Positions 60,552 to 64,000 of a stretch of DNA of 64,000 nucleotides are shown here, in pieces. Numbering within the stretch: the first letter of the stretch is position 1; each line of letters begins with the position of its first letter. Position numbers and translations under genes: made by a program. The notes under the pieces are model-generated. The model was not told the DNA's origin, searched no databases, and saw only the letters and a program-made list of their open reading frames with translations. Source of the DNA: Paraburkholderia diazotrophica (GTDB lineage Bacteria; Pseudomonadota; Gammaproteobacteria; Burkholderiales; Burkholderiaceae). Where the stretch lies: positions 1-64,000 of the forward strand of contig NZ_FNYE01000022.1 of assembly GCF_900108945.1 (NCBI RefSeq), written 5' to 3'.

Positions 60552-61028
60552 TCAGGCCTTGTATTCCTTGCCCTTCACGAGTCTGAGCGGCGTGTACACC
60601 ATCACTTCCGTGCCGTCCTGCTTGATCACGCGGTTACGCGTGCGTACCAGGCCAAGCCCTGGGCGCCCCTTGCTGGGCCGGCATTCAATGACTTCGCATT
60701 CCACATGAATCGTGTCGCCCACGTAGGTGGGGCCCTTGATATCCAGTTCCATGTTAAGGAACGCGAAGCCGACACCCTGCATGGTGGCCTGCGTGAGCAG
60801 CCCTTCCATGAGCGTAAACACAAGCGCCCCAGGCGCGACGCGCCCTTTGATAGCGGACTGCTCCCTTAGAAATTCGGTGTTGGTAAACAGCACCTCAAGC
60901 ATGCCGGTAACGGAAACGAAATTCACGACGTCCGTTTCAGTGACTGTCCGGCCCACGGTCTTGAACTTGCGTCCAACGGGCAGGTCCTCCCAGTGAATTC
61001 CCAAACCAACCGTTTCGATTTCTTCCAT
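60552..61028 (-). CDS. MaoC-like hotdog-fold protein
   Basis: A 158-residue hotdog protein (W-E-D-L-P-V-G-R-K-F-K at the start, G-R-V-A-P-G-A-L-V-F, then G-D-T-I-H-V-E-C-E-V). The classical hydratase motif G-D-x-N-P-x-H is not visible; that position reads V-T-G-M-L-E-V-L-F. A hydratase role for cyclohexenecarboxyl-CoA is suggested by context only. It may be a thioesterase-like or structural member. It sits between the ACAD and CoA transferase genes. Confidence 0.72.
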   Translation of the reverse strand: MEEIETVGLGIHWEDLPVGRKFKTVGRTVTETDVVNFVSVTGMLEVLFTNTEFLREQSAIKGRVAPGALVFTLMEGLLTQATMQGVGFAFLNMELDIKGPTYVGDTIHVECEVIECRPSKGRPGLGLVRTRNRVIKQDGTEVMVYTPLRLVKGKEYKA

Positions 61029-61078
61029 TACCTGTCCTCTGTTGTTGTAGCTCTCGCTTGTTAGCCCGGCTGTCGTTG

Positions 61079-62242
61079 TCAGGTTTTCTTGACGCGGCCC
61101 AGTACGCTGTCCGCGACGATGTTGCGCTGGATCTGGTTAGTGCCTTCGATGATCTGCACAACTTTTGCATCACGGAAATAACGGTTGATCGAATATTCGT
61201 TGGAGATGCCGGCTGCGCCAAATAGCTGCACGGCGTCGGTCGCTACCTTCATGGCGACATCCGATGCGAACATCTTTGCCATCGCAGCCATCGGAGCGAG
61301 TTCGCGTCCGCTTACGCCCGCGTCGACGAGCGATGCGGTGCGATAGACGAGCTGGCGCGCGGCCTCCGTCTGCGTAACCATGTCGGCGATCATCCAGCGC
61401 ACGCCCTGGAAGTTGCTGATGGTCTGGCCGAACGCCACCCGGTCCTGAATAAACCTGACGGCGTGATCGATCGCGCCCTGAGCGATGCCAACTGCGCGTG
61501 CCGCAACGATGGGACGGCTCGTGTTGAGCGCTTCCATTGCCACCTTGAATCCCTGGCCGCCCTCCGGTCCGAGACGGTCTTCCGCACGAATGAAGGCGTC
61601 GTCGAAGTAGAGAGGGCACGACGCCACGCCTCGCGCGCCCATCTTGTCTTCTTCGTTGCCGATCGTGAGACCGGGCGTGTTGCGATCGACGATGAAGAGA
61701 TTGATCCCCAGCGGCTGCCCTTCCTCATCGAGCGTTTTTGCCGCGACGAGAATGAAGTCTGCGATATGCGAGTTCGTGCACCAGATCTTTGAGCCGTTGA
61801 GCACATAGCCGCCGTCCTTGCGGCGCGCCGTGGTGCGAATGCCAGAAACATCTGAGCCGCTTTGAGCCTCTGTAATGGAGAGCGCGCCACGCAAGTCCCC
61901 GGAGGCGAGCCCGGGCAGCAGACGTGCTTTCTGCTCTTCCGTGCCCCCTTCGAGAATGGCGCCAAAGGGCGTCCATTGCACGACCAGCAAATAGCCGGTG
62001 TTGTAGCAAACCCGCCCGAATTCCTCGACCGCGATACAGGCCGACATCACGCTGCCTGCGCCGCCATACGCTTCGGGGAAGGGCAACGTGAAGAGGCCGA
62101 GTTCCTTGAGCAGTGCGTACATGTCGTGCGGATACTCGGCCGTGCGGTCGATCTCATCGGCGCGCGGCGCCACGCGCTCCCTCGCGACGCGACGGATGAG
62201 ATCGCGGATCTGAACCTGGTCGTCTGTTAGTTCGTATGTCAC
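61079..62242 (-). CDS. Acyl-CoA dehydrogenase (AliB-like)
   Basis: A 387-residue dehydrogenase with I-T-E-A-Q-S-G-S-D-V-S-G, K-I-W-C-T-N, and the catalytic Glu in V-V-Q-I-I-E-G-T-N-Q-I-Q-R. It is the first gene of the minus-strand ring-cleavage operon, so desaturation of a cyclohexanecarboxyl-CoA-type ester is likely. Its promoter region is shared with the divergent DUF35 gene and carries two GAAC-type dyads. Confidence 0.9.
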   Translation of the reverse strand: MTYELTDDQVQIRDLIRRVARERVAPRADEIDRTAEYPHDMYALLKELGLFTLPFPEAYGGAGSVMSACIAVEEFGRVCYNTGYLLVVQWTPFGAILEGGTEEQKARLLPGLASGDLRGALSITEAQSGSDVSGIRTTARRKDGGYVLNGSKIWCTNSHIADFILVAAKTLDEEGQPLGINLFIVDRNTPGLTIGNEEDKMGARGVASCPLYFDDAFIRAEDRLGPEGGQGFKVAMEALNTSRPIVAARAVGIAQGAIDHAVRFIQDRVAFGQTISNFQGVRWMIADMVTQTEAARQLVYRTASLVDAGVSGRELAPMAAMAKMFASDVAMKVATDAVQLFGAAGISNEYSINRYFRDAKVVQIIEGTNQIQRNIVADSVLGRVKKT

Positions 62243-62353
62243 TTGGAGCTCTCTTACTGGCGGTTTTCAGGGCCGGACCCAGATGCGTCTTTCGGAGTGG
62301 GCAAACGTCGCCCCGCTGTCCACTCCCGAGTCATCCGGGGGCTTCATAATATT

Positions 62354-62364
62354 GAACAATGTTC
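62354..62364. promoter_or_regulatory. GAAYRNYGTTC operator, dehydrogenase side
   Basis: GAACAATGTTC, a perfect 4-3-4 dyad, in an AT-rich segment (CATAATATTGAACAATGTTCGATAA, in parts) about 110 bp before the acyl-CoA dehydrogenase start. It probably overlaps that promoter. It is the best copy together with the one at 62534. Confidence 0.6.
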
Positions 62365-62500
62365 GATAAAGTAAACGATGCGCCTGGCAACCGTCAAGCG
62401 CTGAAAGCGGCTGCCGCGGGTTTGTCCGAGGTGCGTCCGGAATTTCGCCGGGATGTACTGTCAGCCTTGTGGGGCGGGGCGTGGCAGGGCTTTCCCGCCG

Positions 62501-62544
62501 TTGACAAAGTGTTTGCGATGCGTTTAAGATTTGGAACAGTGTTC
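62501..62544 (+). promoter_or_regulatory. Promoter and operator of the DUF35-thiolase operon
   Basis: TTGACA at 62501-62506 and TAAGAT at 62525-62530 (18-bp spacing) form a promoter. GAACAGTGTTC at 62534-62544 sits at the likely transcription start, a typical repressor position. GGAGGAGCGGGG before the start codon at 62624 is a strong ribosome site. Confidence 0.65.
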
Positions 62545-62623
62545 GGTTATTTGTTCGATTTTGGCCCGACGTAACGGCTCGATTCGCGGGAGCCCGAGGC
62601 AAAACGATTTGGAGGAGCGGGGA

Positions 62624-62989
62624 ATGGAGTCTCTTTGTCCTGAAGTCGACTATCAGAAGTTTCTGGCCGAGGGCCGCTTGATGATCCAGCGCAGCCGCGG
62701 CAGCGGCCGCTATGTGTTCTATCCGCGCGTTGCCGAGCCGGTTACCGGGGCGCGCGATCTGGAGTGGGTCGAAGCCTGCGGGAAAGGCACGGTTTATTCC
62801 ACCACGGTCGTGCGCCAGAAGTCGCCCACGCCGAGCTACAACGTCGCAGTGATCGATCTGGAAGAAGGTGTGCGCATGCTCAGCTGTGTGGAGGGCATCG
62901 AGCCAGAGGCTGTGCGCATTGGCATGCCCGTGCAGGCGAAGATCGTCTACCGGGGGGATGCGGCACTGCTTGTGTTCGAACCAGCCTGA
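62624..62989 (+). CDS. DUF35 OB-fold protein lacking the zinc ribbon
   Basis: A 121-residue OB-fold protein that normally partners thiolase-like enzymes. The OB part is visible in G-K-G-T-V-Y-S-T-T-V-V-R and G-M-P-V-Q-A-K-I-V-Y. The usual N-terminal zinc ribbon (two C-x2-C pairs) is absent; the equivalent stretch reads M-I-Q-R-S-R-G-S-G-R-Y-V-F-Y-P-R. It is followed 60 bp later by the thiolase-like gene, its likely partner. It is probably an accessory subunit for CoA-ester binding. Confidence 0.82.
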   Translation: MESLCPEVDYQKFLAEGRLMIQRSRGSGRYVFYPRVAEPVTGARDLEWVEACGKGTVYSTTVVRQKSPTPSYNVAVIDLEEGVRMLSCVEGIEPEAVRIGMPVQAKIVYRGDAALLVFEPA

Positions 62990-63049
62990 CGCCCGCTAAC
63001 CCGCAGCCGGCCGCCAAGAGCCGGTCGCACCTGATGAAAGGTAGATCGA

Positions 63050-64000
63050 ATGGAATTCAACTTGCGCGGGCGTACCGCACTGGTGGCAGGCGCCACCTAT
63101 GGGATTGGGGAAGCACCTGGCTTGTCGTCGATGGACCTTGCAGCGCGCGCTTCCGTCGACGCGCTGGCCCAGGCCGGGCTCAAACCCGGCGATGTCGACG
63201 GGCTATTCGTGTGCACGCCGGACGACATGCTCTCGGGTCTCACGTTTGCCGAATACCTCGGTATTAACCCAAGGTTCACCGACAACAACCGAAGCGGCGG
63301 CTCGGCTTTCGAAATTTACGCACACACTGCTGCGATGGCGTTGTGTACGGGACAAATCGACGTTGCGTTGATCGCCTATGGGAGCAATCAGCGTAGCGCG
63401 GCGGGCAAGCTCGTCCAGTCGTCACGTCCCTCGCCGTGGGAGAGCCCGTATAGGCCGATGAATCCGGTGTCGTCCTATGCGCTCGCGGCCGCGCGGCATA
63501 TGCACCAGTACGGCACGAAACGCGAACATCTGGCCGAGGTGGCTGTCGCCGCGCGCAAGTGGGCGCAGCTTAATCCGGATGCGTACATGCGCACGCCCTT
63601 GTCGATCGATGATGTGATGGGCGCCCGTCTGGTGTCCGACCCGCTTTCCGTGCGCGATTGCTGCCTCGTGACGGATGGCGCGGCGGCCGTAGTCATGGTG
63701 CGCGCCGAGCGCGCCCGCGATCTGACCGACAAGCCCGTGTATCTGCTCGGCGCGGCCTCGGCCACTTCGCACCGCGAGATCGCGAACATGCCTGATCTCA
63801 CGGTGACTGCTGCAGCGCAATCGGGCCGGCGCGCGTATGAAATGGCGGGCGTGAAGGCTGGCGACATCGATGTCGCGATGCTGTACGACGCATTCACGAT
63901 CAACACCATTCTGTTCCTCGAAGACCTCGGCTTTTGCCCCAAGGGCGAAGGCGGCCGCTTCGTTTCGGACGGAGCCATCGCGCCGGGCGGCCGGCTCGCG
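63050..64000 (+). CDS. Thiolase-like protein (SCP-x/Ltp2 type) without the catalytic cysteine, partial
   Basis: The first 317 residues of a thiolase-superfamily protein cut by the window end. The N-terminal glycine stretch, the A-Y-G-S-N-Q segment and the C-terminal Y-D-A-F-T-I-N-T fit lipid-transfer-protein-type thiolases. The position of the nucleophilic Cys reads N-R-S-G-G-S-A-F, so it should not act as a normal thiolase. Next to a DUF35 gene this resembles the Ltp2-ChsH2 retro-aldolase pair of steroid side-chain degradation. AAAGG precedes the ATG. Confidence 0.82.
   Translation, partial: MEFNLRGRTALVAGATYGIGEAPGLSSMDLAARASVDALAQAGLKPGDVDGLFVCTPDDMLSGLTFAEYLGINPRFTDNNRSGGSAFEIYAHTAAMALCTGQIDVALIAYGSNQRSAAGKLVQSSRPSPWESPYRPMNPVSSYALAAARHMHQYGTKREHLAEVAVAARKWAQLNPDAYMRTPLSIDDVMGARLVSDPLSVRDCCLVTDGAAAVVMVRAERARDLTDKPVYLLGAASATSHREIANMPDLTVTAAAQSGRRAYEMAGVKAGDIDVAMLYDAFTINTILFLEDLGFCPKGEGGRFVSDGAIAPGGRLA

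Larger units (their letters stand above)
62243..62623. other. Divergent promoter region of the ring-cleavage operon and DUF35 gene
   Basis: A 381-bp gap with a GAACAATGTTC dyad (62354-62364) nearer the dehydrogenase and a GAACAGTGTTC dyad (62534-62544) nearer the DUF35 gene. A promoter lies at 62501-62530. Frames inside it are not recognisable. Confidence 0.6.

Noticed and set aside
1..64000. CRISPR array, tRNA or rRNA gene
   Set aside because: I saw no spaced direct repeats and no cloverleaf or rRNA-like sequence on reading; a covariance search was not possible.

Overview
The window looks like a catabolic accessory region of a betaproteobacterium, probably Burkholderiales (Paraburkholderia/Caballeronia type). 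The reasons are high GC, many LysR/TetR/GntR regulators, an aerobic-type fused indolepyruvate oxidoreductase pair, an IS5-group insertion sequence and dense CoA-linked catabolism. I found no tRNA, rRNA or CRISPR array. Names rest on motifs and remembered family sequences, not on searches.

Layout. (1) 1-8.5 kb: the end of an IS5-group element, an HpaI-type aldolase, a LysR regulator, iorA-iorB and a kynurenine-formamidase-like cyclase, then a frameshifted C-terminal remnant of squalene-hopene cyclase and about 550 bp with nothing recognisable. (2) 8.5-13 kb, minus strand: a P450cam-like P450, putidaredoxin-type ferredoxin, two SDRs and an aldo/keto reductase. (3) 13-27.6 kb: a phosphotransferase, AveC-like membrane protein, crotonase, acyl-CoA ligase, alpha/beta hydrolase, NmrA-like protein, a phytanoyl-CoA dioxygenase gene broken by an in-frame stop, a CMD protein, AraC and LysR regulators, then an aldehyde dehydrogenase - GMC oxidoreductase - hydrolase operon. 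(4) 27.6-49.7 kb: a headless chemoreceptor, LysR, SDRs, SnoaL-like proteins, folE, two nitronate-monooxygenase-like proteins, a NUDIX-MBL fusion, thiolase, a feruloyl-CoA-synthase-like ligase, two acyl-CoA dehydrogenases, two crotonases, TetR, a Gfo/Idh/MocA oxidoreductase and GntR. (5) 49.9-57.5 kb: a carboxylic acid reductase and zinc alcohol dehydrogenase, bracketed by two paralogous lipocalin-like (AttH/CrtC-like) proteins, one with a Tat-like signal. (6) 57.7-64 kb: a minus-strand operon of acyl-CoA dehydrogenase, MaoC-like protein, CoA transferase, BadH-like SDR and BadI-like ring hydrolase, divergent from a DUF35 protein and a cysteine-less thiolase-like protein cut by the window end.

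Working model (inference): this is a pathway for an alicyclic or terpenoid compound. The P450, dehydrogenases and GMC enzyme oxidise the skeleton; ligases and a CoA transferase make CoA esters; the acyl-CoA dehydrogenase/MaoC/BadH/BadI set opens a six-membered ring as in cyclohexanecarboxylate degradation; crotonases, thiolase and the DUF35/thiolase-like pair shorten the product. Two sequence signals tie dispersed operons together. A 70-bp promoter block is shared by the P450 operon and the aldehyde dehydrogenase operon, next to a lysR gene. A short dyad, GAAYRNYGTTC, lies in several promoters of the beta-oxidation genes. Several genes are broken (squalene-hopene cyclase, phytanoyl-CoA dioxygenase, chemoreceptor, one SDR, one TetR), so the region seems to be in evolutionary flux.
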